Below, one piece after another: positions 54,480 to 62,555 of a stretch of DNA of 64,000 bases. The stretch covers positions 1-64,000 of the forward strand of contig NZ_CAMCBS010000003.1 of assembly GCF_945873075.1 (NCBI RefSeq). The letters are read 5' to 3'. How positions within the stretch are numbered: position 1 is the stretch's first letter; the number at the start of each line of letters is the position of its first letter. This stretch comes from an uncultured Moraxella sp. (lineage in GTDB: Bacteria; Pseudomonadota; Gammaproteobacteria; Pseudomonadales; Moraxellaceae). The notes below the pieces were generated by a model. It was not told the DNA's origin. It did no database searches and saw only the letters and a program-made list of their open reading frames with translations. The position numbers and the translations under genes are program-made.

Positions 54480-54734
54480 CTAAGCCCTAGCATATCCCGC
54501 CTTAGCTTGGCGGGATAATTGATTGAGCCATCGATCAAAGTCATCGATATCAAGCATATCAATCTCATCACTACTCCAGCCATACCACCACGCTAGGTCA
54601 GCGATGGCATCCAGTAGCTCATTGTACCAGTTGTCACTCGCCGTCTTGGTCTTTTTGTTCTGATAATTGGCGAAAAGAGCGTTGTAGTTTTTGATAATCC
54701 TGCCAGTCAAGCAAATCCAAGTCTTCCGGCACAA
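54480..54734 (-). CDS. Tail assembly E' extension (P2 gpE'-like), probably made by frameshifting
   Basis: The region from about residue 10 overlaps the gpE frame; the unique part NWYNELLDAIADLAWWYGWS then SDEIDMLDIDDFDRWLNQLS matches the P2 gpE' helical domain. No convincing start codon or ribosome site is present, so it is expected to be read from the gpE frame. The change needed is +1 or -2; A5 tracts at 54688-54692 and 54652-54656 lie in the overlap. In P2, lambda and Mu such fusions are tail chaperones. A frameshift mutation in decayed DNA is the alternative. Confidence 0.65.
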   Translation of the reverse strand: MCRKTWICLTGRIIKNYNALFANYQNKKTKTASDNWYNELLDAIADLAWWYGWSSDEIDMLDIDDFDRWLNQLSRQAKAGYARA

Positions 54735-54936
54735 GACCCGTCAGACGAGCAAACAAGCCAAGCTCCTGCTCCACTTCGTTCTTTAGACTGCCGACCGCTC
54801 GCATATCACCGACACGAGCACGGCGCATCTTGATGACGCTCACGGTTTCGCCCATGCCGTTTTTGATTGGATGATCCAGTGTCACACTGATATGACTGCC
54901 AAGCTGTTCTTGGATGGTTTGGGTTGGATTGGTCAT
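54634..54936 (-). CDS. Tail assembly protein (P2 gpE-like)
   Basis: 100 residues. The text ITVTLDHPI-like start (SHISVTLDHPIKNGMGETVS), VIKMRRARVGDMRAVG and LTGLVPEDLDLLDWQDYQKL is standard for phage tail assembly proteins that bind the tape measure. GGAGTATG lies before the ATG. The reading frame is complete, unlike its neighbours T, V and the sheath. It overlaps E' by 101 bp. Confidence 0.75.
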   Translation of the reverse strand: MTNPTQTIQEQLGSHISVTLDHPIKNGMGETVSVIKMRRARVGDMRAVGSLKNEVEQELGLFARLTGLVPEDLDLLDWQDYQKLQRSFRQLSEQKDQDGE

Positions 54937-55058
54937 AACATACTCCTATTTGGGATAACGATAAAAAAACACTTGTGATGGTCATATTGTAAATAGATTG
55001 GCGTTTCACCGTCTTTTAAAGTGGTTTAAAAATAAAGATTGACAGTTTGGCACGACTA

Positions 55059-55087
55059 TTGACATTTACTGGCCAAATCGCTACCAT
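55059..55087 (+). promoter_or_regulatory. Promoter of the second rightward cassette
   Basis: TTGACA (55059-55064), 17 bp, TACCAT (55082-55087). TTTGGC and GCCAAA half-sites flank the -35 box. It points away from the tail genes, into the three genes at 55134-56081. Confidence 0.6.
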
Positions 55088-55133
55088 AAAGGTATCCATG
55101 ACCACATAGGTCGCTTAAAAAATCGGAGTTTTT

Positions 55134-55349
55134 ATGTTGCAGCACCTTAAGGCGTTATGGCGATGGCTTGTCACCGACCGCTTTCATGCGTTCAAAGACC
55201 GCAACAATCCTGCCAAAAGCGAAAACGGCTTTTTGATGATTGATAAAGATGGTGTTGCTCGTGTCGATTACAGCAATCCACACGCTCGCCAAAAGCTTGC
55301 CGATCAAATCGCTTTTTTTGCCACCATCAAAGTCAATCAAAAGAGCTAA
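55134..55349 (+). CDS. Small basic protein, unknown
   Basis: 71 residues, beginning MLQHLKALWRWLVTDRFHAF; the rest is polar (DKDGVARVDYSNPHARQKLA then DQIAFFATIKVNQKS). GGAG lies 7 nt before the ATG and a good promoter 47 bp upstream. It is the first of three rightward genes inserted between tail genes E and FII. I do not recognise a family. Confidence 0.55.
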   Translation: MLQHLKALWRWLVTDRFHAFKDRNNPAKSENGFLMIDKDGVARVDYSNPHARQKLADQIAFFATIKVNQKS

Positions 55350-55402
55350 CTAGTGCTAGCTGTCTTAATTTATATCAATTTTTATGCAATCATGGTGATT
55401 TT

Positions 55403-55651
55403 ATGAATAAAACATTTTGGCAGGGCTTGCTGAATGCTTTATTTATTCAAAGCAATCCGCCTGCTCCAAAAACAACACATCAAACATTGGCACACTTTGA
55501 CGATGCGCTTGAACAATCCCTTGCACACGACTGGCAGGCTGTCGGTGGTGATATTCATCTTGCAAGCGTGCGTACCGCCAAAGCTCAAAGCCCAAGTTTT
55601 CAAGCATCTTTATTAGCCAAACTTTCATATCATGACCCAAAAACAGCGTAA
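55403..55651 (+). CDS. Hypothetical protein, 82 residues
   Basis: The first 15 residues (MNKTFWQGLLNALFI) may be a membrane-interacting helix; the rest is polar, with an acidic helix TLAHFDDALEQSLAHDWQAV. Its end overlaps the next start by 20 bp, so it is probably translated together with the DUF2335-like gene. Family unknown. Confidence 0.5.
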   Translation: MNKTFWQGLLNALFIQSNPPAPKTTHQTLAHFDDALEQSLAHDWQAVGGDIHLASVRTAKAQSPSFQASLLAKLSYHDPKTA

Positions 55652-56081
55652 AGGCACACGCCTACAAGCCAAACAGGATGAGCACGGCGTTCAAGCTCAG
55701 TTTGAGCATGTTGAAGAATACTCCATCTATCCACCTGCTGAGTTTTTACAACAACTGCATCAGATTGATTCAAAGTTGGTGCATCAAGTCATGGATATGG
55801 CACAAAAAGAGATGGAGCACCGTCAAGCTCTACAAAACCAACAACTGACAGAAATTCAGCGAGTAAACTCCGCCCATATACAATACGATCAAAATTCACT
55901 GGCTTTATTTCGCCGCGGTCAATGGTTTGGTTTGATTGTCGCTATTGGTTTAATGCTGGTAGCGATTGTTGCCATGTACTTAAATTTCCCTTTTGTTGCA
56001 GGCACAGCCATTACTGCAATCATTGGCATTTTAATCGTTTATGTTTTAAGACAATCTCCAAATCCCCCATCAGCACAATAA
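55632..56081 (+). CDS. DUF2335-like membrane protein
   Basis: 149 residues. A polar N-terminal half with EEYSIYPPAEFLQQLHQIDS and a helix rich in Glu/Gln (MAQKEMEHRQALQNQQLTEI) is followed by two TM helices (WFGLIVAIGLMLVAIVAMYL and GTAITAIIGILIVYVLR). This matches the DUF2335 pattern: a P-x-x-x-L motif, a coiled helix and two TM segments at the C-terminus. Such genes are common in prophages and islands; their role is unknown. A bidirectional terminator follows. Confidence 0.65.
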   Translation: MTQKQRKGTRLQAKQDEHGVQAQFEHVEEYSIYPPAEFLQQLHQIDSKLVHQVMDMAQKEMEHRQALQNQQLTEIQRVNSAHIQYDQNSLALFRRGQWFGLIVAIGLMLVAIVAMYLNFPFVAGTAITAIIGILIVYVLRQSPNPPSAQ

Positions 56082-56088
56082 ACACACT

Positions 56089-56120
56089 AAAAAAGACAGA
56101 CCGCTTAAGTCTGTCTTTTT
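56089..56120. terminator. Bidirectional terminator between cassette and tail tube gene
   Basis: AAAAAGACAGAC and GTCTGTCTTTTT form a 12-bp perfect stem with a 7-base loop. It can end both the rightward cassette and the leftward tube transcript, so gpE would need a separate promoter. Confidence 0.85.
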
Positions 56121-56132
56121 ATTTTGCCAACT

Positions 56133-56645
56133 TTACGCCCCAACCACTCGGCGGAAGTTTGCCAGCGCATCTGTGCCATTGACACGATACTCGTTCTTAA
56201 AGGCATTAAAATACAGCACTTCTTTACCATCGATCAGCTGACGCACTTCATGCGCCTGAAAGGTACTGGCAAATTCAGCACGCTCTTTAGGCTTATAGCT
56301 ACCCAGTGGGTTTTTGCTAAAATTACCCGTCAAAATGGTCACCAGTGGCACTTCTGCCGCCAAGCCTTGTGCGTCATGCTTTTGGATATCGGCACGCACC
56401 ATGATTTGCACCGCCTTGAACGGATGATACGCCATCTTAAACGCATCTTCATAAAAGCTGTTCCAAGTGATTTCCCCTTCGAGTGCTTCTACGCCTGATG
56501 GCAGTTTAATCGTGCCGACCAGACCAAGACCCTTGTACTCATCTTGGCTGATTTCCACTTCAGGCAGCTTGATTTCTTGGGCTTGACCCAACAGATTGTT
56601 GCCGTTGATATAGACATTGGCATTATAAATCACATTAACTTGCAT
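56133..56645 (-). CDS. Phage major tail tube protein (P2 gpFII-like)
   Basis: 170 residues. The start MQVNVIYNANVYINGNNLLG, the segment EIKLPEVEISQDEYKGLGLV and a C-terminal YFNAFKNEYRVNGTDALANF match contractile-tail tube subunits. The length matches P2 gpFII (172). It directly follows the sheath fragment on the minus strand (their end and start coordinates touch). It seems intact, although the particle genes around it are broken. Confidence 0.85.
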   Translation of the reverse strand: MQVNVIYNANVYINGNNLLGQAQEIKLPEVEISQDEYKGLGLVGTIKLPSGVEALEGEITWNSFYEDAFKMAYHPFKAVQIMVRADIQKHDAQGLAAEVPLVTILTGNFSKNPLGSYKPKERAEFASTFQAHEVRQLIDGKEVLYFNAFKNEYRVNGTDALANFRRVVGA

Positions 56646-56889
56646 CAGTTCGCTCCTTTAGCCAAGTTCACGAGATATTTACGCGTCATCACGCTTGTGT
56701 TGGTGATGCGTTCAGCAGGCAGTTTTGGGGTGTAGTCATAGACGATTGGCACTTGTCCCTTACTAAAGGCATCGACCAAGTCATAGTCATAATCTAGGCT
56801 CACCGAATAGCCGACGATGGATTTGAGCGTACCAAGATAGGTGCGGATGCCTTCGATTAGGCTGTCAATCAGTGCATCATCGATCTCAA
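56645..56889 (-). pseudogene. Tail sheath C-terminal fragment (P2 gpFI-like)
   Basis: About 80 codons are recognisable: ALIDSLIEGIRTYLGTLKSI, then QVPIVYDYTPKLPAERITNT and SVMTRKYLVNLAKG. This is the standard end of contractile-tail sheath proteins (about 390-400 residues). Upstream of 56889 the frame stays open but the text no longer fits a sheath; there the plus strand encodes the end of a different gene. The remaining 300 residues of sheath are missing. Confidence 0.75.
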
Positions 56890-57004
56890 AAAAGAAGGCA
56901 TCCCAGTCAAAACAAAGATGGTCACCGCCAAAAGCGGTAAACGCCACGCCATCTATTGGCTTGAGCCTGACTATATCCACAACCAAAAGGAGCAAGCGGT
57001 ATGA
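56888..57004 (+). pseudogene. 3' end of an unidentified rightward phage-type gene
   Basis: The frame reads KKEGIPVKTKMVTAKSGKRH then AIYWLEPDYIHNQKEQAV and stops in an ATGA overlap with the next gene. No start codon with a ribosome site precedes it, and it begins exactly where the sheath homology ends, so it is the truncated 3' part of a gene cut by the same junction. Family unknown. Confidence 0.5.
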
Positions 57005-57210
57005 CCAAAGCACACGCCCTAGCCCATAGCCTACTTGGTAAATGGCGCATCCCTGCAAGCGAAGTCGAAGGTAAGGTGAATAACACCCATCTTGTTGATG
57101 AGATTTTACGCAAACATGGCTATCGCAAAGTGTTTGATCGTACATCCACCAGCCATAAGGGCTGGGCAATCAGCGAACGCTTTACCAAGCATAATGAGTA
57201 TTTGGCATAA
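57001..57210 (+). CDS. Small basic protein, phage-type, unknown
   Basis: 69 residues: MTKAHALAHSLLGKWRIPAS, then HLVDEILRKHGYRKVFDRTS and a polar tail. A possible HTH-like helix pair but no clear signature. The ribosome site AAGGAGCAAGCGGT lies before the ATG, inside the preceding truncated gene, and the pair is coupled (ATGA). A terminator follows at 57229. Function unknown; expression or regulation genes of prophages often look like this. Confidence 0.5.
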   Translation: MTKAHALAHSLLGKWRIPASEVEGKVNNTHLVDEILRKHGYRKVFDRTSTSHKGWAISERFTKHNEYLA

Positions 57211-57228
57211 GGAAACACACCGCCAAAT

Positions 57229-57254
57229 AAAAGCCCATCACTGGGCTTTTTTTT
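57229..57254 (+). terminator. Terminator at right end of the phage remnant
   Basis: AAAAGCCCA and TGGGCTTTT form a 9-bp stem with loop TCAC, then a run of T. Confidence 0.85.
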
Positions 57255-57363
57255 CGTCCAACAAAAGACTATAATGCAACAAATCACATCATTCAAAAAC
57301 ATATCATCTCATCATTCTGTGTACATAATTGTGTACATAATTTTAAAATAAAGAAAAATATCA

Positions 57364-58755
57364 ATGATTAATACCAACAAAATCAACCATCTAACCACCA
57401 TTTCAGTGATTGGGCATACCAATGTCGGCAAGACATCGCTACTGCGTACACTGCTTAGAGATAGCCAATTTGGTGAAGTCAAAAACGCATCAGCGACCAC
57501 GCGCCATGTCGCCGCTGTGCAGATTTTGGCGCAAAACGGCTCGCCACTGGTTACTCTACATGACACTCCAGGGCTTGAAGATGCCACAGGCGTGATGGAT
57601 TTTATCCAAGATCATACCGATGGGCGCGCTGATGGTGTGGAGCGGTTGGCAGGGTTTTTGCAGGCGGTGGATGGTGGTGATGCTCGGCTGACGGATGATT
57701 TTAGCCAAGAAGCCAAAGTCATCAAAAGCCTGCTGGATGCCGACATCGCCATCTATGTCATCGATGCGCGTGAGCCCGTATTGTCCAAATACAAAGATGA
57801 GCTTGCGATTTTGGCAAGTTCGGGCACGCCAATTTTACCGGTGTTTAATTTTATTCATCAAGGGCAGGATAATATGCCGCTTTGGCGCGAGATGCTGTCT
57901 CGCCGTGCGCTGCATATCGCTTGTAGTTTTGATACGGTGGCGTTTGATTTTGAGAATGAAATGCAGCTGTGGGACAATCTTGAAACCCTATCCAATCACG
58001 ATACCAATATCCAAACGCTCAAAACTGAACGCCAAGACGCATGGCATGAGATGATGGAAACAGGCAGTCAGATGATTGGTGATTTTCTCATCAATATCGC
58101 TGCCTTTAGCCAAAAAATTGATCAAGACGACGACCCTACGCCGACACTGTCTCGGATGCAAAATGCCGTGCGACAAGGCGAGAGCATCCTACATGGACAG
58201 CTACTTGCACTGTATCGCTTTTATCATGCGAATGTCTCAAGCGATACGCTTGCCATCACAGGGGCAACCCAAGACATCTTTGATAGCGAGCTACTGAGCC
58301 ACTATGGTATCCGCACCGCAGGCGGTGGCATGGCAGGTATGCTGATTGGCGCAGGGATTGATGTGGCGACGCTTGGGGCAAGTCTTGGGCTAGGTACGGC
58401 GATTGGTGGTGTGCTCGGTGGCATTTTGCCAAATAGTGGCGCAATCAAGGATAAGGCGATGGGCGTACAGACCTTAACCATCGATTATGCGACCATCACC
58501 CTGCTTGCCGCTCGTGCGCAGACCCTGCATCACCATCTGCGCCATCGTGGGCACGCCAGCCTAGATGCGATACGCACTGATGGCAATCAGCTACCGTGGC
58601 AGACGGACAAAGTGCCATTCGCTATCAAAAAAGCACGCACACATCCGCATTATTGCAGTCTGACCGAAGCTTATCATGATAAGGCGACGCTTCGAGCCGA
58701 GCTTGCCGATCAAGTGGCAGATGTGCTGATTGGGCATTTGGAAGTGTTGGCATAG
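57364..58755 (+). CDS. GTPase with DUF3482 domain
   Basis: 463 residues. The Era/TrmE-like G domain has the P-loop GHTNVGKTSLL (about residue 18), DTPGLED and a hydrophobic strand IAIYVIDAREP. The C-terminal half is helical with a Gly/Ala-rich membrane hairpin (GMAGMLIGAGIDVATLGASL, then GLGTAIGGVLGGILP). Such proteins usually sit next to a DUF2868 gene. Here that neighbour is missing on the left, where the phage remnant ends; it may have been lost on insertion. Role unknown, perhaps at the membrane. Confidence 0.82.
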   Translation: MINTNKINHLTTISVIGHTNVGKTSLLRTLLRDSQFGEVKNASATTRHVAAVQILAQNGSPLVTLHDTPGLEDATGVMDFIQDHTDGRADGVERLAGFLQAVDGGDARLTDDFSQEAKVIKSLLDADIAIYVIDAREPVLSKYKDELAILASSGTPILPVFNFIHQGQDNMPLWREMLSRRALHIACSFDTVAFDFENEMQLWDNLETLSNHDTNIQTLKTERQDAWHEMMETGSQMIGDFLINIAAFSQKIDQDDDPTPTLSRMQNAVRQGESILHGQLLALYRFYHANVSSDTLAITGATQDIFDSELLSHYGIRTAGGGMAGMLIGAGIDVATLGASLGLGTAIGGVLGGILPNSGAIKDKAMGVQTLTIDYATITLLAARAQTLHHHLRHRGHASLDAIRTDGNQLPWQTDKVPFAIKKARTHPHYCSLTEAYHDKATLRAELADQVADVLIGHLEVLA

Positions 58756-58759
58756 GTTC

Positions 58760-58925
58760 TTAAGGGATGGTTGATGGATTGGGATGATATCTCAGCCACT
58801 GCCTGAGATGCATTTTGTCCAAAAGCAAAGCCAACCTCCCTTTGTAAATCAATCTCTTTTTGCGCCTTTTGTCTATCAAAGCCACAATCTCTAGCATCTA
58901 TGATGTTTGTTTTTTCAATCTCACT
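58760..58925 (-). pseudogene. CdiA/filamentous haemagglutinin fragment
   Basis: One frame reads KTNIIDARDCGFDRQKAQKE then IDLQREVGFAFGQNASQAVA, resembling the helical region near the C-terminal end of FHA/CdiA-type proteins that precedes variable toxin domains. Neither a start nor a toxin domain is present. It directly overlaps the stop of the immunity gene upstream, the order seen in arrays of orphan toxin/immunity modules. Confidence 0.6.
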
Positions 58926-59353
58926 CGCTCTTGCCATATTTCTTTGGGGATATAATATGGATCATCGAGTTCAGATTCGGTTAAGTCACTGATTCCACGC
59001 ATATATAAACCATTCCAAGAGTCTTCTTCAGGAATGTAAGCAAATTTAATTTTAAACCCACCTTTTTCATCAAGCGTTACTTGACATTGAGTCCAGGGAT
59101 CTTTATGAAATAGGGGGAGTTTTTGTAGATTTAATAATAAATCAATAATTTCATTGTCAATATGTTGAACAGGGTTATCCCACCCTTGGTAAAAGCTATA
59201 CTTTATATTGTTTTTATCAAACCAGCGAGAACCAGCTTGAGTTTTATTTTTGTAAAGCTGAGCCGAAAAAACTATTTTTATTGCTTCAAATGGCATAATA
59301 GACCATAGTAATTCACCAATTTTTTGATAGATAATTTGATCTTCTGTTAGCAT
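58898..59353 (-). CDS. DUF600/YezG-like immunity protein, orphan
   Basis: 151 residues. The start MLTEDQIIYQKIGELLWSIM and the C-terminal half with FKIKFAYIPEEDSWNG match the YezG/DUF600 immunity fold, which protects against EndoU- and related nuclease toxins. No toxin gene lies upstream (the next gene to the right belongs to the core). It is followed by a CdiA/FHA fragment, so it is probably left over from, or part of, a contact-dependent inhibition locus. A low-GC composition marks it as foreign to its neighbours. Confidence 0.7.
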   Translation of the reverse strand: MLTEDQIIYQKIGELLWSIMPFEAIKIVFSAQLYKNKTQAGSRWFDKNNIKYSFYQGWDNPVQHIDNEIIDLLLNLQKLPLFHKDPWTQCQVTLDEKGGFKIKFAYIPEEDSWNGLYMRGISDLTESELDDPYYIPKEIWQERVRLKKQTS

Positions 59354-59464
59354 ATTAATTTCCTGTTGATGTGTTTTTGATTTTATGTGTAGATTTTGGG
59401 GCTGATGTAGATTAGCACATATAGCTCGGTATTCTTGAGATTTGATAATTGAAAAAAGGATTAA

Positions 59465-60781
59465 TTAATTCAACTTCACCAAATCCAACCGCTCACCTTC
59501 AAACAGCTCCATATCAGGGGCAAGCGTCACCATAAAGCGATCAAAGTACAGCAGCTGCTTGACAAGTAGCGCAAAATCTCTTGGGAAATGGATGCCGTGC
59601 CTTTTGCCAATCTCCACCATCTCAAGCATCATGGCGTTTAGACTGTCGTTATTGGCATTTGCTTGCGAGTTTTGGGCTTGGTTTGGGACGACCTTACCAA
59701 GCATCTTACGCAGATCTTCTGCTAGGCAATCAATATCCATCTTATCACTGCTGTGCGTCATGCCGATATTCACCATCGCTTGTGCCATCCCCCGATAGTC
59801 ACTGATTTGCAGGCTCTGCACCAAGCTAAAACACGCCTGCAAACTGCTTGGCTGTATCCGCCCCATCAAGCCAAAATCCAAAAATGCAATACGCCCATCA
59901 TTGAGTAGCATCAGATTGCCTGCATGCAAATCAGCATGAAATTCACCCGTCATCATCAAAGATAAGAACCAAGTATCAAGCACATCACTCATGATTTGCT
60001 TACTGTCTCGCCCCGCTGTACCATCCCAAATTAGACTGTCATCAATGAGTGATTTGCCCATCAACAGATCCATGACCAGCACTCGCTTGGTGCTAATCTC
60101 ATGATGTACGGTCGGTGCGGTGACTTTGGTATTGCCGACTTGTTTTAGATGTGCCAAAAACTGCTCAATATGGCGACTTTCGGCGATAAAATCCGTCTCC
60201 GCCAGCATCCGAGTGCGTATCTCATCGACAATGGGGGCAAGATTGGCGGCTTTTAGGTTTGGCACGACTTTTTCAAGCGTCCAAAACACACTGTGCAGTA
60301 CGCTTAGATCCGTATGCATTACCGTGCCGACATCGGGTTTTTGCACCTTGAGCGCCACTTGTCGTCCATCGGTCAGCACTGCCTTATGCACCTGTGCGAT
60401 ACTTGCCGATGCCAATGGCACAGGGTCAATGTACGAAAAAATATCGCCCAAGCCACGACCATCAGTCTCAAGCTCTTCGATCAGCACCGAGCGTATCTTG
60501 GCAAATGGTACAGGCGTCGTCTGATCCAGACAGCCCTGAAACGCCAGCACATACTCACGGGGAAAAATCGATGGCGTACTGGCGATAAATTGCCCAAGCT
60601 TGATATAAGTCACGCCCATCTGCTCAAAAGCTTCACGCAATAGATGCGCATCCATCTTGTCGCCTTTTGCGACTCTTAGGGCAGATAGGCCTGCAACGCT
60701 GGCGGTTTTTTGGATACGGCTAAGCACCTGCACGCCTTGATGCAGACCTTTTTTGGCTAGGGAAAATGGATTTTTTGGCAT
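59465..60781 (-). CDS. ABC1/AarF/UbiB-family atypical kinase
   Basis: 438 residues from the ATG at 60781; a GTG three codons earlier is possible. Family motifs: KxGQ in YIKLGQFIAST (about residue 55), the Ala-rich loop PLASASIAQVHKAVL in place of a Gly-rich loop, the invariant Lys in VALKVQKP, EADFIAE-like TDFIAESRH, and the catalytic loop FHADLHAGNLMLL with metal-binding FLDFGLMG. UbiB proteins support ubiquinone synthesis or lipid handling. It lies outside any ubi operon, so the exact role is open. Confidence 0.85.
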   Translation of the reverse strand: MPKNPFSLAKKGLHQGVQVLSRIQKTASVAGLSALRVAKGDKMDAHLLREAFEQMGVTYIKLGQFIASTPSIFPREYVLAFQGCLDQTTPVPFAKIRSVLIEELETDGRGLGDIFSYIDPVPLASASIAQVHKAVLTDGRQVALKVQKPDVGTVMHTDLSVLHSVFWTLEKVVPNLKAANLAPIVDEIRTRMLAETDFIAESRHIEQFLAHLKQVGNTKVTAPTVHHEISTKRVLVMDLLMGKSLIDDSLIWDGTAGRDSKQIMSDVLDTWFLSLMMTGEFHADLHAGNLMLLNDGRIAFLDFGLMGRIQPSSLQACFSLVQSLQISDYRGMAQAMVNIGMTHSSDKMDIDCLAEDLRKMLGKVVPNQAQNSQANANNDSLNAMMLEMVEIGKRHGIHFPRDFALLVKQLLYFDRFMVTLAPDMELFEGERLDLVKLN

Positions 60782-60861
60782 TATTTTCACTTAATATTTA
60801 ATTCATAATAATATAACATTAGCTTGGCTAATCTCTGATGTGATGGCAAATCCGCCAAAAT

Positions 60862-61647
60862 TCAAGGCGAACCGCACACAGGGCAGGATTCATCACGCTC
60901 AAATATTCGATGCTTGAGCGTCATACTCTGCCCCTGCCAAGTGACAAGCGTATTTGCAATGGGATTACAAGCCTTACCCAAATATGTCAAAGCCACCTGC
61001 GATGCCATCGTCCCGATGACCGCCACCGTACTAGCGAGTACACCCGATGTCGCGCAGGTCATCTCATCACCCACATCATCGCCGAACACACAGCGATAAC
61101 ACCCTGTATCGGGCGTATATAGCGCCAATTGCCCCACTTCACCAATCGCCGATGTCGATAATAGGGGTAGCTGCTGATGACGGCAGGTTTGATTTAATAA
61201 ATCACGCACCGCAAAATTATCCGTACAATCAATCACCAAATCCGCACCATCAATCAGCTGATGTACATTATCCTGTGTCACTCGATCGGTCATCGCCGTG
61301 ATATGTGTCAGTGCATTGTGCTGATGTAGTGATGATTTGGCAATGACGGCTTTGGGCTTGCCGATGTCGGTATCAAAATATAGCGATTGTCTTTGTAAAT
61401 TACTCTCATCGATGACATCATCGTCAATGATGGTCAATCGCCCAATCCCTGCACGCACGAGCACCTGCGCCACAGGGCAGCCGAGTCCGCCCATGCCGAC
61501 GATGATGGCATGGCTGTGCTTAAGCCGTAGCTGTGCATCAATATCCCAGCCATCGAGCAGGATTTGGCGAGCATAACGCATCATTTCTGTATCGCTTAGG
61601 CTGTCGCCCAAGCTGTTTGCTTGGTTATCCACTGCGTGCTGTATCAT
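60862..61647 (-). CDS. moeB: MoeB/ThiF/HesA-family adenylyltransferase
   Basis: 261 residues from the ATG at 61647, which overlaps the prmC stop (ATGA). The nucleotide loop GMGGLGCPVAQVLVRAG, the catalytic Arg in NLQRQ, and zinc-binding Cys pairs CYRC and CPVC are visible. It adenylates the C-terminal Gly of a small sulphur carrier such as MoaD or ThiS. The name MoeB follows the prmC-moeB arrangement; ThiF activity is equally possible since thiE is in the window. Confidence 0.82.
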   Translation of the reverse strand: MIQHAVDNQANSLGDSLSDTEMMRYARQILLDGWDIDAQLRLKHSHAIIVGMGGLGCPVAQVLVRAGIGRLTIIDDDVIDESNLQRQSLYFDTDIGKPKAVIAKSSLHQHNALTHITAMTDRVTQDNVHQLIDGADLVIDCTDNFAVRDLLNQTCRHQQLPLLSTSAIGEVGQLALYTPDTGCYRCVFGDDVGDEMTCATSGVLASTVAVIGTMASQVALTYLGKACNPIANTLVTWQGQSMTLKHRIFERDESCPVCGSP

Positions 61648-62543
61648 GTTAAGCCACCAAACGATTTGCCATCGATTGAGCGACAAAAGCCAAGCGTGAT
61701 GCGGTCATTATTGCCATAATCCTTGACCGTGCGTACATCCACAAAGCCTGCCTTGGTCAGAATCTCACACACTGCCATTCCTTGATCATAGCCATGCTCA
61801 ATGACCAGTAGCCCGCCTGCTCGCAGATGCCAATGTGCACCATCGGCGATGGTGATGATATCTGCTAGTCCATCTTGGTCAGCAACCAAAGCACTGACAG
61901 GCTCATGGGTCAGTGCTGCCATATGGGCGTCATCTTTGGCGATATAAGGCGGATTGCTGACGATGATGTCAAATACGCCATCGATCGCACTGTACCAATC
62001 TGAGCGTATCAGCGTGCAATTCTCCGCACCAAGCCTGTCTGCGTTTTGGCTAGCCACCGCCAAAGCCTCATCCGAATAATCCACTGCCACCACCGATGAT
62101 GACGGCAATTCTAGTGCCAAAGTAATGCCAATACAGCCGCTACCTGTGCCTAGATCCAAAATGGCAGGCGATGCACTGATATCACTCTGCTTGACCATCC
62201 CAAGCACCGTCTCAATCAAAATCTCCGTATCCGCTCTGGGTATCAGCGTATGGGCATTGACCACAAACTCACGTCCCCAAAAGCCCTGCATCCCCGTCAA
62301 ATACGCCAACGGCTCGCCATCCATCATCCGAGCGATACCGATGCTTAGCCGAGTCATTTCATCATCACTAGGTACATAATCACCATCGGTAATCAAAAAC
62401 ACCGATGGCTGATTAATCACAGTAAGCAACCAACCATCAAGCCAATGACGGGGCAAATTCTGCGACTGCCAAGTAGCAAACACCTGCCGAATGCGTGCAA
62501 TCGACAGGTGTTGTAACTGATTATAAATAGTTAATTGATTCAT
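61644..62543 (-). CDS. prmC: Peptide chain release factor N5-glutamine methyltransferase
   Basis: 299-residue SAM-dependent methyltransferase that modifies the GGQ Gln of release factors. The SAM loop LDLGTGSGCIGITLA (about residue 130) and the substrate motif NPPYI (about 195) are intact; the N-terminal helical domain is present. It is coupled to moeB by an overlapping stop and start. It follows the ampG-like gene by 13 bp on the same strand. Confidence 0.94.
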   Translation of the reverse strand: MNQLTIYNQLQHLSIARIRQVFATWQSQNLPRHWLDGWLLTVINQPSVFLITDGDYVPSDDEMTRLSIGIARMMDGEPLAYLTGMQGFWGREFVVNAHTLIPRADTEILIETVLGMVKQSDISASPAILDLGTGSGCIGITLALELPSSSVVAVDYSDEALAVASQNADRLGAENCTLIRSDWYSAIDGVFDIIVSNPPYIAKDDAHMAALTHEPVSALVADQDGLADIITIADGAHWHLRAGGLLVIEHGYDQGMAVCEILTKAGFVDVRTVKDYGNNDRITLGFCRSIDGKSFGGLT

Positions 62544-62555
62544 TATAATATCGGA

